A stretch of DNA of 18,576 nt from Hyphomonas sp. (GTDB lineage Bacteria > Pseudomonadota > Alphaproteobacteria > Caulobacterales > Hyphomonadaceae), in the NCBI GenBank assembly GCA_003486945.1, contig DNFL01000389.1, forward strand, positions 1 to 18,576. Direction: 5' to 3'. Shown here one piece after another: positions 7,585 through 13,825 of the stretch. Numbering within the stretch: position 1 is the stretch's first letter; every line of letters begins with the position of its first letter. The notes under the pieces were generated by a model. That model was not told the origin of the DNA. It did no database searches and worked only from the letters and a program-made list of their open reading frames with translations. Both the position numbers and the translations under genes were made by a program.

Positions 7585-7679
7585 TGCGCTCTCCTAAGGG
7601 CATTATAGTCCACTGCACACATTCCCGAAAGTCAGGCCCGCAGGGGCCCCTGATCAAACGCAGAGGAGGGCACCGCCCC

Positions 7680-8462
7680 ATGGAACTGAACTCGAATATT
7701 TCCGCCGTGATCACCGGGGGCGCCTCCGGCCTCGGCGCCGCAACCGCCCGCAAACTCGCCAGCTACGGCGTCAAGGTTGCCCTGTTCGACCTCAACGCGG
7801 AGAAGGGCGAAGCCCTCGCCAAGGAACTCGGCGGCGTGTTCTGCAATGTGAACGTGACCGATGAAGCCAGCGTCGATGCCGGCTTTGCCAAATCCCGCGC
7901 CGCCATCGGCCAGGAGCGTATCCTGATCAACTGCGCCGGCACCGGCAACGCCATCAAGACCGCCAGCCGCGACAAGAACAGCGGCGAAATCAGCCACTTC
8001 CCGCTCGATAAGTTCAACCTGATCATCCAGATCAACCTTGTCGGGACTTTCCGCTGCATCGCGAAATCCGCTGCCGGCATGATGAGCCTCGACCCGCTGC
8101 CCTGCGGCGACCGCGGCGCCATCGTCAACACCGCCTCCGTCGCGGCCGAAGACGGTCAGATCGGCCAGGCTGCCTATTCCGCGTCCAAGGGCGGCGTTGT
8201 CGGCATGACCCTGCCGATCGCGCGCGACCTGTCGCGCGAGAACATCCGTGTAAACACAATCCTGCCGGGCATCTTCAACACCCCGCTCCTGGCCGCTGCG
8301 CCGGAGCCGGTGAAACAGGCCCTCGGCGCGCAGGTGCCGTTCCCGCCCCGTCTCGGCAATCCGGAAGAGTACGCCTCGCTCGCCACCGAAATGTGCCGCA
8401 ACAATTACTTCAACGGCGAAGACGTCCGCCTCGACGGCGCCATCCGCATGGCGCCCAGATAA
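7680..8462 (+). CDS. SDR-family 3-hydroxyacyl-CoA dehydrogenase (HSD10-like)
   Basis: A 260-residue classical short-chain dehydrogenase. The cofactor motif TGGASGLG is at 12-19. Asp37 at the end of the second strand (LFDLN) indicates NAD(H) preference. The catalytic set is Ser153, Tyr166 and Lys170 (NTAS...YSASK). The C-terminal LDGAIRMAPR closely matches the end of 3-hydroxyacyl-CoA dehydrogenase type 2 / 17-beta-HSD type 10, so the likely role is NAD-dependent oxidation of 3-hydroxyacyl-CoA in beta-oxidation or branched-chain amino acid breakdown. The frame opens further upstream, but the ATG at 7680 has GGAGGG about 9 nt upstream and starts just before the first beta-strand. A bidirectional terminator follows. 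A broad-specificity alcohol or steroid dehydrogenase is the alternative. Confidence 0.9.
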   Translation: MELNSNISAVITGGASGLGAATARKLASYGVKVALFDLNAEKGEALAKELGGVFCNVNVTDEASVDAGFAKSRAAIGQERILINCAGTGNAIKTASRDKNSGEISHFPLDKFNLIIQINLVGTFRCIAKSAAGMMSLDPLPCGDRGAIVNTASVAAEDGQIGQAAYSASKGGVVGMTLPIARDLSRENIRVNTILPGIFNTPLLAAAPEPVKQALGAQVPFPPRLGNPEEYASLATEMCRNNYFNGEDVRLDGAIRMAPR

Positions 8463-8472
8463 CGGATTGCTC

Positions 8473-8539
8473 GGCGCTATTCGCGAGCATCAGCTCGCGG
8501 CGCCTGCGCCTTCGCTTTGCTCGTGGGGGCACTCCCCAC
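8473..8539. repeat. Two consecutive stem-loops between convergent genes
   Basis: GGCGC (8473-8477) pairs with GCGCC (8500-8504), enclosing CGCGAG (8482-8487) paired with CTCGCG (8494-8499). A second hairpin pairs GTGGGG (8523-8528) with CCCCAC (8534-8539). Both precede the intrinsic terminator. The density of structure in a 112-bp gap suggests a mobile palindromic repeat unit or a structured 3' UTR. I cannot say whether it is repeated elsewhere. Confidence 0.5.
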
Positions 8540-8548
8540 AAAGGCAAG

Positions 8549-8580
8549 AAAGCCCGCTCTCCGGAGCGGGCTTTTTATTT
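8549..8580. terminator. Bidirectional intrinsic terminator
   Basis: AGCCCGCTC (8551-8559) pairs with GAGCGGGCT (8564-8572) around TCCG, extended by A-T pairs. On the plus strand it is followed by TTTTATTT, and on the minus strand by TTTCTTG. It ends the dehydrogenase transcript on the plus strand. The stop codon of the convergent GFA gene (8575-8577) lies inside the T tract, so the same stem serves both genes. Confidence 0.9.
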
Positions 8581-9057
8581 CCGTGCCGACATCAGCGCTT
8601 CCCAGCGGTCCATCGCCTCGTGGCCCCAGATGGCGAGGCGGTCGGGATAGAATTCCTCGAACGCCGGCTTACCGTCCGCGAGTGTCACCCAGCCCGCCTT
8701 GCTCGCGGTGAAGATGTGCACGTCCGGCCGGATCGCCTGCTTGTCGTCGAGCGTTCCGGCGCGCACGAAGGCCGCCGCTTCGCGCGCGGTCGGATAGTGG
8801 CTCCACACCGCGACATGGCAGTGCGGACAGCGCGCGATCCGCTGGCCCTTACCGCTCGCGCTGGGCGTATCGACAATCACCGGCGCTTCGCCAAGAAGTT
8901 CGACCTCGGACGTTTCGATCAGTGTATTGACGATAAAGGCAGACCCGGTTTCCCGCTGGCACCAGGTGCAGTGGCAGCAATGCGTGATCATCGGTGCGCG
9001 CTTCAGCCGGTAGCGGACCTTGCCGCAGGTACATCCGCCTTCGAGATTTGTCGTCAT
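8575..9057 (-). CDS. GFA-family zinc protein (glutathione-dependent formaldehyde-activating enzyme-like)
   Basis: A 160-residue single-domain protein with the GFA zinc pattern: CTC (Cys9, Cys11), CCHCTWC (Cys27, Cys28, Cys30, Cys33) and CPHC (Cys77, Cys80), which would bind two zinc ions. The founding enzyme Gfa was proposed to join formaldehyde to glutathione, but most family members are uncharacterised and no formaldehyde pathway genes lie nearby, so the activity should not be assumed. The start has GAGGGG upstream. It lies 61 bp after the MaoC-like gene on the same strand and may be co-transcribed. Its TAA stop sits in the T tract of the shared terminator. Confidence 0.9.
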   Translation of the reverse strand: MTTNLEGGCTCGKVRYRLKRAPMITHCCHCTWCQRETGSAFIVNTLIETSEVELLGEAPVIVDTPSASGKGQRIARCPHCHVAVWSHYPTAREAAAFVRAGTLDDKQAIRPDVHIFTASKAGWVTLADGKPAFEEFYPDRLAIWGHEAMDRWEALMSARK

Positions 9058-9118
9058 GCCTGCCCCTCTTCGAGAGCGGGCAAATTACAGACATCAGCAG
9101 GCCCGGCAAGACGCAGCG

Positions 9119-9586
9119 CTATTCGATCGGCGCATCCGGATTGCGCACGCGGATGAGCCCGTTGCCGATCATCGTCATCACCACTTCGCCGTGCTGGTTG
9201 AACACCGTCTGGCGCGATTTGGTCAGGCCCATGTCGGGGCGCGATTTCGAGCGGCGCTTCTCGATCAGCTCGACCTCAACCCGCAGCTCATCGCCCGGAT
9301 AGACCGGCTTCACCCAGCGCAGCTCGTCCAGCCCCGGGGAGCCGAGGCCCGCGGTCGGCTCGCCATCTTTCCAGGTATCGACCATCATCCGCATCGCCAT
9401 CGCGCCGGTATGCCAGCCCGACGCTGACAGCCGGCCGAAGAAGGTCTGCTTCGCCGCCTCGTCATCAAGGTGGAAAGGCTGGGGATCATACTTCGAGGCG
9501 AACTCGATCACTTCCTCGCGCGTCACCTTGTAGGTGCGCGAAGAGCGCGTGCGCGTGCCGACCACCATGTCCTCGAAATACCGCAT
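9119..9586 (-). CDS. MaoC-like (R)-specific enoyl-CoA hydratase
   Basis: A 155-residue single hot-dog domain. The hydratase-2 motif is clear: YDPQPFHLDDEAA then FFGRLSASGWH, with catalytic Asp34 and His39. Such enzymes hydrate trans-2-enoyl-CoA to (R)-3-hydroxyacyl-CoA, or handle related C4/C5 acyl-CoA intermediates. The single domain is about half of the eukaryotic two-domain enzyme and probably forms a homodimer. The frame is open to 9637, but the ATG at 9586 begins the family-like MRYFEDMVVG and has AGGAGGG about 10 nt upstream. It is divergent from the nitroreductase gene, and the GFA gene follows on the same strand. Confidence 0.9.
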   Translation of the reverse strand: MRYFEDMVVGTRTRSSRTYKVTREEVIEFASKYDPQPFHLDDEAAKQTFFGRLSASGWHTGAMAMRMMVDTWKDGEPTAGLGSPGLDELRWVKPVYPGDELRVEVELIEKRRSKSRPDMGLTKSRQTVFNQHGEVVMTMIGNGLIRVRNPDAPIE

Positions 9587-9727
9587 GCCGCCCTGCCCTC
9601 CTGTTCCGTTCCGGTCCCGAGGTGGTCGCCGGAACACCTGAGCTTGGCAAGCCTGACCCAGCGGGAGGGGGTGCGCGCATCCGCGGCGGCGCTAGAACAG
9701 GGCTTGAGAATTGTAGGAGAGAGACGC

Positions 9728-10405
9728 GTGGAATTTGACGATGTGGTGAAAGGGCGCCGGAGCATCCGCGGCTTCCTGAAGAAGCCGGTGCCGAAGGCGC
9801 TGATCCGGGAAATCCTCGAGATCGCGATGCGCGCGCCGACTTCGCTGAACACCCAGCCGTGGCATTTCCACGTCGTCTCCGGCGAAGTGCTGGACCGGAT
9901 CCGTGCGGGCAATGTCGAGAGAAACCTCGCCGGCATTCCTCACAGCCGCGAATTCCGTCTCGGCCCGGACTATGCCGGCGTCCACCGCGAACGCCAGATC
10001 GGCATCGCCAAGCAGCTGTTCGCCGCCATGGGCATCGAGCGCGACAACAAGGAAAAGCGCATGGACTGGGTCTTGCGCGGTTTCCGCCAGTTCGATGCGC
10101 CGGTCTCCATCGTCATCACATATGACAAGTCGATCCAGGGCAGTGACATTGCGCCCTTCGACTGCGGCGGCGTGGTCAACTGCCTCGTCAACGCCGCCTG
10201 GAACCGGGGCCTTGGCTGCGTGATCAACAGCCAGGGCATCATGCAGAGCCCGGTGGTGCGCGAACATGCTCAGATCCCGGACGATCAGGTGATCCAGACC
10301 TGCGTGGCGATGGGCTGGCCGGACGATACCTTCCCGGCCAACGCCGTTGTGTCAGAGAGGAAGTCCGTGGACGAAGCCGCAACCTTCCTCGGCTTTGACG
10401 ACTGA
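9728..10405 (+). CDS. Nitroreductase-family FMN oxidoreductase
   Basis: A 225-residue nitroreductase-fold protein. KGRRSIRGF at 8-16 and APTSLNTQPWHF at 36-47 bind the FMN phosphate and ring, and CVAMGWPDD with the tail VVSERKSVDEAATFLGFD is typical of the C-terminus. Family members reduce nitro groups, quinones or enones with NAD(P)H, usually as homodimers; the physiological substrate is unknown. The start is GTG at 9728, chosen because AGGAGA ends 7 nt before it and the family N-terminus begins directly after it. The open frame extends to 9470 without similarity. It is divergent from the MaoC-like gene, with 141 bp between starts for both promoters, and ends 2 bp from the stop of the convergent peptidase gene. 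Confidence 0.9.
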   Translation: MEFDDVVKGRRSIRGFLKKPVPKALIREILEIAMRAPTSLNTQPWHFHVVSGEVLDRIRAGNVERNLAGIPHSREFRLGPDYAGVHRERQIGIAKQLFAAMGIERDNKEKRMDWVLRGFRQFDAPVSIVITYDKSIQGSDIAPFDCGGVVNCLVNAAWNRGLGCVINSQGIMQSPVVREHAQIPDDQVIQTCVAMGWPDDTFPANAVVSERKSVDEAATFLGFDD

Positions 10406-10407
10406 CG

Positions 10408-11562
10408 CTATTCCTGCTCGATCACATCGCCGGCGCGCAGGTGGCGGTGCTGCATGCTGTACCAGTCATCGCGAAGGCCTGTGAACTGGACCGGCAAGCC
10501 GCGCGCGGCATTGAGATCGGATCCGTCGATCACCTGGAAATGCAGGTGCGGTTCGGTGGAGTTGCCGGAGGAGCCTGCCTCGCCGATCGGATCGCCGGCG
10601 CGGACAATATCGCCGGGCTTCACGCGGACACTTTCCTTCTTCAGGTGGGCATAGAGCGAGTGTTCGCCATTGGCATGCGCGATCAGCACATAATTGCCAG
10701 CCGCGGCATCGAAGCCGCCCTCCAGGATGATCGCCTGCTGAAGGCTCATGACGCGCTGCATGTAGGCTTCGAAAGGCTCGCCTGCGAGGCGCAGCATCTC
10801 CTGATTGTCCTGCCGGTTGCGGATGGCGGCGACAACGACACCGTCTGCCGCCGCGAGCACGGGCGCGCCGAAGGTCCGGTAATCCGTGAGCTGACTTCCA
10901 TCACCCTCATGTGACTTCATGTCCGGACCAAGCCGGGCGAGATCGAGCGCAAATTCCGACGAGACGACCCAGCGGTGATGGTGTTCCGCATCGCCCGATG
11001 CGGCCACATACCAACGCCCTTCCACCGGCGAGCGGTAAGTCACCTCAGATTTGTAGCGCGAGACGGGCACGTCCTCGTAGCCAAGGTCGCCGCCCGGCCC
11101 TTCGACGATCACGCGCGCTGTATCCGGAAGGCCGGCAGAAGACAGGTGCAGGCTCGCATTGAGGTAGACCTCGCCAGTGTCGAGCACCGTGTCGGCGCTG
11201 AGGCGTTCGCCCTTTTCCAGAAGGCGTGACAGATGGAACTGGAAGTCCATCATCGCGAGCAAACCGGCTTCCTTGAGACTGGCAAATGTGCCCGCCATCG
11301 CAGCAACCTTGGCCGCCGGCACGCGCGCCGCTGACAGAAGCTCGCCATCCTTGCGAAGCTCGACCCGAAGGCCGCGCACTTCTACGGCGTCCGCTTCGTC
11401 ATTCACGACGAGGATGTTCTGCAGCACGACATCATAGAGGCCGCGTTCGGGCGACAGGTCGAACACATACACCGGAGCAGGGTCGATGCGGATTTCGAGA
11501 GCTGAAGCGGGGCCAGCCGCCAGCAACCCCGCTGCACAGGCAGCAAGCCATTGGGTCTTCAT
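10408..11562 (-). CDS. Exported M23-family metallopeptidase (LytM domain)
   Basis: A 384-residue secreted protein with a signal peptide (MKTQWLAACAAGLLAAGPASA, cleavage near residue 21), a roughly 180-residue N-terminal beta-rich region of unknown fold, and a C-terminal peptidase M23 domain (about 213-350). Metal ligands appear to be His218 and Asp227 (KSHEGDGSQLTDY, a longer first motif than the common HxxxD) and His341 of HLH at 339-341; His306 (YAHLKK) is also conserved. A 30-residue insertion (about 248-285) interrupts the sheet. M23 enzymes cut peptidoglycan cross-links or stem peptides in the periplasm, and all catalytic positions seem kept. It follows the HAAS gene by 17 bp with AGGAG before its ATG, as the third gene of a padR operon. 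Confidence 0.88.
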   Translation of the reverse strand: MKTQWLAACAAGLLAAGPASALEIRIDPAPVYVFDLSPERGLYDVVLQNILVVNDEADAVEVRGLRVELRKDGELLSAARVPAAKVAAMAGTFASLKEAGLLAMMDFQFHLSRLLEKGERLSADTVLDTGEVYLNASLHLSSAGLPDTARVIVEGPGGDLGYEDVPVSRYKSEVTYRSPVEGRWYVAASGDAEHHHRWVVSSEFALDLARLGPDMKSHEGDGSQLTDYRTFGAPVLAAADGVVVAAIRNRQDNQEMLRLAGEPFEAYMQRVMSLQQAIILEGGFDAAAGNYVLIAHANGEHSLYAHLKKESVRVKPGDIVRAGDPIGEAGSSGNSTEPHLHFQVIDGSDLNAARGLPVQFTGLRDDWYSMQHRHLRAGDVIEQE

Positions 11563-11579
11563 TGTCTTCTCCTGGGGTG

Positions 11580-12185
11580 TTAGCCCGGCATGGATCTGAT
11601 GTCCTGCCGGGAGGGTTTGCGAAGTCTCACGCGCCCGAAGGCGAGCGTCAGTATCAGGTAGAGTGCGGCGGCGGCGGCGTAGGCGAGCAGGACAAACCAG
11701 AGGCCAAGAACATCTGTGCCGCCGAGCGTCTCGCCAAAGCCGACAAAGTAGCGACCATCCTCAAGCCTGAAAACACCGGTGCTTTTCTGGCCGAGAAAGC
11801 GCGCCGTGCCCATCAGCAGAGCCAGCGCAGCGAGCGCATAACCAGCACCGGCAAGCGTGGAGAGGACGAGACCTGAAATTCCCACCCGCGCACTCGTCGC
11901 CAGCGCCGCAAGAACATGTACGGGTGAGAAGGACCGCGCCGCGCGGCTGCGAAGTTTCTCGGCAACGAGGTCGGGCAGGAAATCTACGGGGTCTCCGAGG
12001 CGCGCCAGCGCCGCCGCGGCGCTGCCTTCCTCCGTGAACAGATCAACCGCGTGCGCTTCCAGTTCCCCGCGCGTTTCGGCGGCTGTCTCCTCCGGCAGCG
12101 GTGCCAGCAGCCGGTCGACTTTCGCGAAGTACGCCGCCAGCTCAGCGCGGGCCCCAGCATCGGCAATATCGGTCAGGCGTGTCAT
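11580..12185 (-). CDS. HAAS-type (DUF1700-like) membrane protein, PadR partner
   Basis: A 201-residue protein. Residues 1-90 are helical and soluble, with the pattern YFAKVDRLLAPLPEETAAETRGELEAH...LARLGDP seen in HAAS signalling domains, which typically sit beside PadR regulators. Two hydrophobic stretches follow (about 100-132 and 160-184), with a short loop between them and a basic tail. It starts at an ATG overlapping the padR stop as ATGA (12182-12185), so the two proteins are translationally coupled. In known PadR-HAAS pairs the membrane protein is thought to transmit a signal to, or be controlled by, PadR; the mechanism here is not shown. A longer reading frame to 12311 only shadows padR. 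Family call moderately firm. Confidence 0.8.
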   Translation of the reverse strand: MTRLTDIADAGARAELAAYFAKVDRLLAPLPEETAAETRGELEAHAVDLFTEEGSAAAALARLGDPVDFLPDLVAEKLRSRAARSFSPVHVLAALATSARVGISGLVLSTLAGAGYALAALALLMGTARFLGQKSTGVFRLEDGRYFVGFGETLGGTDVLGLWFVLLAYAAAAALYLILTLAFGRVRLRKPSRQDIRSMPG

Positions 12186-12517
12186 GGCATCAGCTTCCCA
12201 AGTTTGCGGCTGAACCCAGCCCAGCGGCTGACGGCTTCTGCAAGCACCTCGCGGCCTTTGTCTGTCAGCACATACGTCTTGCGCGCCGGGCCGCTTTCCT
12301 GGATCGCCCACTCGGCGACCGCCAGGCCGTCGCGCTCAAGACCGTTGAGCAAAGGATAGAGCGTGCCTTCGGGAATCGCGGCGCCGAGCACATCGCGCAG
12401 GGCAAGGGCAAGGCCGTAGCCATGCACAGGGCCCTGCCCCAGCACCGCCAGAACGGCAAAGGGCAGCACGCCCTTGCGCCAGCGTTTCTCGATATCGGTG
12501 AGGGTATCGTCCGTCAT
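12182..12517 (-). CDS. PadR-family transcriptional regulator
   Basis: A 111-residue winged-helix protein of the short PadR type. HGYGLALALRDVLGAAIPEGTLYP at 32-55 covers helices 2-3, with EGTLYPLLNGLERDGL at 50-65 as the recognition element, and RKTYVLTDKGREVL at 79-92 is the wing. The short C-terminal helix would dimerise. PadR proteins usually repress their own operon and respond to small molecules or cell-envelope stress. It is the first gene of padR-HAAS-M23. A perfect inverted repeat covers its probable promoter, beginning 6 bp before the start codon. The only ribosome-site candidate (GAGG, 12 nt upstream) lies within that repeat, so a leaderless mRNA is possible. Confidence 0.92.
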   Translation of the reverse strand: MTDDTLTDIEKRWRKGVLPFAVLAVLGQGPVHGYGLALALRDVLGAAIPEGTLYPLLNGLERDGLAVAEWAIQESGPARKTYVLTDKGREVLAEAVSRWAGFSRKLGKLMP

Positions 12518-12521
12518 GAGA

Positions 12522-12552
12522 ATTACATACCTCGAAATTCGAGGTATGTAAA
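12522..12552 (-). promoter_or_regulatory. padR promoter with perfect inverted-repeat operator
   Basis: TTACATACCTCGAA (12523-12536) and TTCGAGGTATGTAA (12538-12551) are exact reverse complements around one central A. On the minus strand a -35-like TTTACA (12552-12547) and -10-like TATGTA (12529-12524, 17-bp spacer) or TGTAAT (12527-12522, 19-bp spacer) overlap the repeat. The -10 ends 4-6 nt before the padR ATG, so transcription would begin at about the start codon. Protein bound here would block RNA polymerase, which fits PadR autorepression. The symmetry is seen directly; the binding protein is inferred. Confidence 0.75.
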
Positions 12553-12585
12553 CTCCCAGTGATTGTAAGCTTTTCCGAGCGCGCT

Positions 12586-13128
12586 TCAGGCGGCCGCCCG
12601 CGCCGGCATGAAGCGGCTGTTGCGCAGCAGAAGCGCCGAGACCAGCGAGACGATGACGCCCACGGGCAGGATTTCCGTGAAGGTGATCGGCATGCGGAAG
12701 AGCGGGTTGGCGTACATTTTCGCGAACGCCTGGGCCTTTTCCATTTCGGCCGCGAGTTCAGCCTCCGAAGCGCCTCTCGCCGTGGCAGCCTCGATCAGGT
12801 GTTCTGTGTAGAAGGCGCCGAAATCCAGACCCGTAAGGGCAAGCGTGGCTTCCCAGGCCAGAACGTAGAGGATCCCGGCAACAGCGCTGATGCCAAGTCC
12901 CATCAGGAAAGCCGGCAGGAACTTGATGACCCCGCCATTCACCACGTCGCGGTGGCGTTTGACAGCGAGAAAGATGACACTGAGGGCGACCAGCATGGTC
13001 GTGTAGCCAATCAGGACGCCGAGATTGCCGGTCGGCGCCTTGTCTCCGAGCGTAACGGCCACAACGATCATCGGTATGCCGACGATCAGGCCGGCGATCA
13101 GGCCATTGCGGAGGATGGAAAGCAGCAT
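12586..13128 (-). CDS. DUF4199-like membrane protein
   Basis: A 180-residue inner-membrane protein with four hydrophobic segments (about 5-26, 35-56, 70-97 and 150-169). Between the third and fourth is a charged helical stretch (residues 107-140, TEHLIEAATARGASEAELAAEMEKAQAF...), then NPLFRMPITFTEILPVG. The layout of a short N-terminus, four helices and a Met- and Glu-containing loop before the last helix is that of DUF4199 proteins, whose function is unknown. The ATG at 13128 has GGGAGA at normal spacing; a longer frame to 13182 is rejected. It follows the LuxR-type regulator gene by 102 bp on the same strand, a pairing suggesting joint function. Its stop is 34 bp before the padR promoter repeat. 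Confidence 0.75.
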   Translation of the reverse strand: MLLSILRNGLIAGLIVGIPMIVVAVTLGDKAPTGNLGVLIGYTTMLVALSVIFLAVKRHRDVVNGGVIKFLPAFLMGLGISAVAGILYVLAWEATLALTGLDFGAFYTEHLIEAATARGASEAELAAEMEKAQAFAKMYANPLFRMPITFTEILPVGVIVSLVSALLLRNSRFMPARAAA

Positions 13129-13192
13129 TGAAAGTCTCCCGTTGTTTCCCCAGAACCTCCGCCGGGGCCGGGGCAGCCGCAATCGCCCGAAA

Positions 13193-13215
13193 GGGTGATT
13201 TTCGCGAGATCACCC
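13193..13215. promoter_or_regulatory. 7-bp inverted repeat between luxR-type and DUF4199 genes
   Basis: GGGTGAT (13193-13199) and ATCACCC (13209-13215) are separated by 9 bases. It is placed in the 102-bp gap before the DUF4199 gene, with no T run following on the minus strand. It could be an operator for the neighbouring LuxR-type regulator or a weak attenuator. The repeat is seen; the role is a guess. Confidence 0.35.
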
Positions 13216-13230
13216 GGAATCCAGAGGCAT

Positions 13231-13695
13231 TCAGGGCAGCATGCCAAGGTCCCGCGCCCGGGCCAGCGCTTCGGTCCGGCGGCGGGCGCCAAGTTTTTCC
13301 AGCAGGCGCGCGACATGCGTCTTCACCGTGTTGGGCGATACGTTCAGGCGCGCCGCGATTTCTTTGTTGGCGAGGCCGTCGGCGATCAGGCCGAGCACTT
13401 GCATCTCGCGTTCGCTGAGGCCGAGCGTGCGCTGCGCTTCGGGATTGCCGCTGAAATCCTTGGAGGACGGACGGGGTGCGAACAGGCGCGCTCCGGCCCA
13501 GATGCCAAGCGCCATGAACAGGGCCGCGACAAGGAAGATCTGGATCTCGCCGGCAAAGCTGCGCGCGAAGCGCTGATAGTCGAGCCAGCTCAGCAGGAAG
13601 GTGCCGGCGGCAAGGATGGCGCCATAAAGGAAAACCGGCCGCGCCGCGCGCAGCCGGTCGGCCAGCCCCTGCTTTTTCTGTGTTTTCTGGCCCAT
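13231..13695 (-). CDS. Membrane-tethered LuxR-type HTH transcriptional regulator
   Basis: A 154-residue protein with two hydrophobic helices (about 18-39 and 50-71) followed by a C-terminal LuxR/GerE helix-turn-helix (about 91-150). LSEREMQVLGLIADGLANKEIAARLNVSPNTVKTHVARLLEKL holds the GerE-type residues, including Glu-x-Glu at the start and NTVKTHV in the recognition helix. There is no receiver or PAS domain, so the membrane segments probably take the place of a sensor. The ATG at 13695 has AGGGAG 6 nt upstream. The DUF4199 membrane protein gene follows on the same strand and is a candidate target or partner. Upstream lie a strong stem-loop and the VWA genes. The fold is certain; the signal and targets are unknown. 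Confidence 0.88.
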   Translation of the reverse strand: MGQKTQKKQGLADRLRAARPVFLYGAILAAGTFLLSWLDYQRFARSFAGEIQIFLVAALFMALGIWAGARLFAPRPSSKDFSGNPEAQRTLGLSEREMQVLGLIADGLANKEIAARLNVSPNTVKTHVARLLEKLGARRRTEALARARDLGMLP

Positions 13696-13731
13696 GCCGC
13701 GCTCCCTGACCCGGGAGGCTAGACCAAACAA

Positions 13732-13758
13732 CAGGCCCGCTCAATCTGAGCGGGCCTG
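13732..13758 (-). terminator. Strong stem-loop after the first VWA gene
   Basis: CAGGCCCGCTCA (13732-13743) pairs with TGAGCGGGCCTG (13747-13758) over a 3-nt loop. On the minus strand it is followed by TTGTTTGG. It lies 67 bp past the stop of the exported VWA gene and 37 bp before the LuxR-type gene start, so it probably ends VWA transcription. Confidence 0.75.
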
Positions 13759-13759
13759 G

Positions 13760-13807
13760 ACCCGGCGTCTCTCTGGGTTCGCGCCTGAGGGAGGCGCAGC
13801 GCCGGGT
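13760..13807. repeat. Nested inverted repeats next to a terminator
   Basis: ACCCGGCG (13760-13767) pairs with CGCCGGGT (13800-13807), enclosing GCGCCT (13781-13786) paired with AGGCGC (13792-13797). It directly abuts the terminator stem, leaving only one base between them. The composite may be an intergenic palindromic repeat of this genome or a structured 3' end of the VWA transcript. Confidence 0.45.
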
Positions 13808-13825
13808 AGCGCGGGGGCGTGGAGA

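Noticed and set aside
12758..13744. 328-residue minus-strand frame covering the LuxR-type and DUF4199 genes
   Set aside because: It is out of frame with two genes having clear domains and ribosome sites, and its translation is Arg/Pro-rich without motifs.
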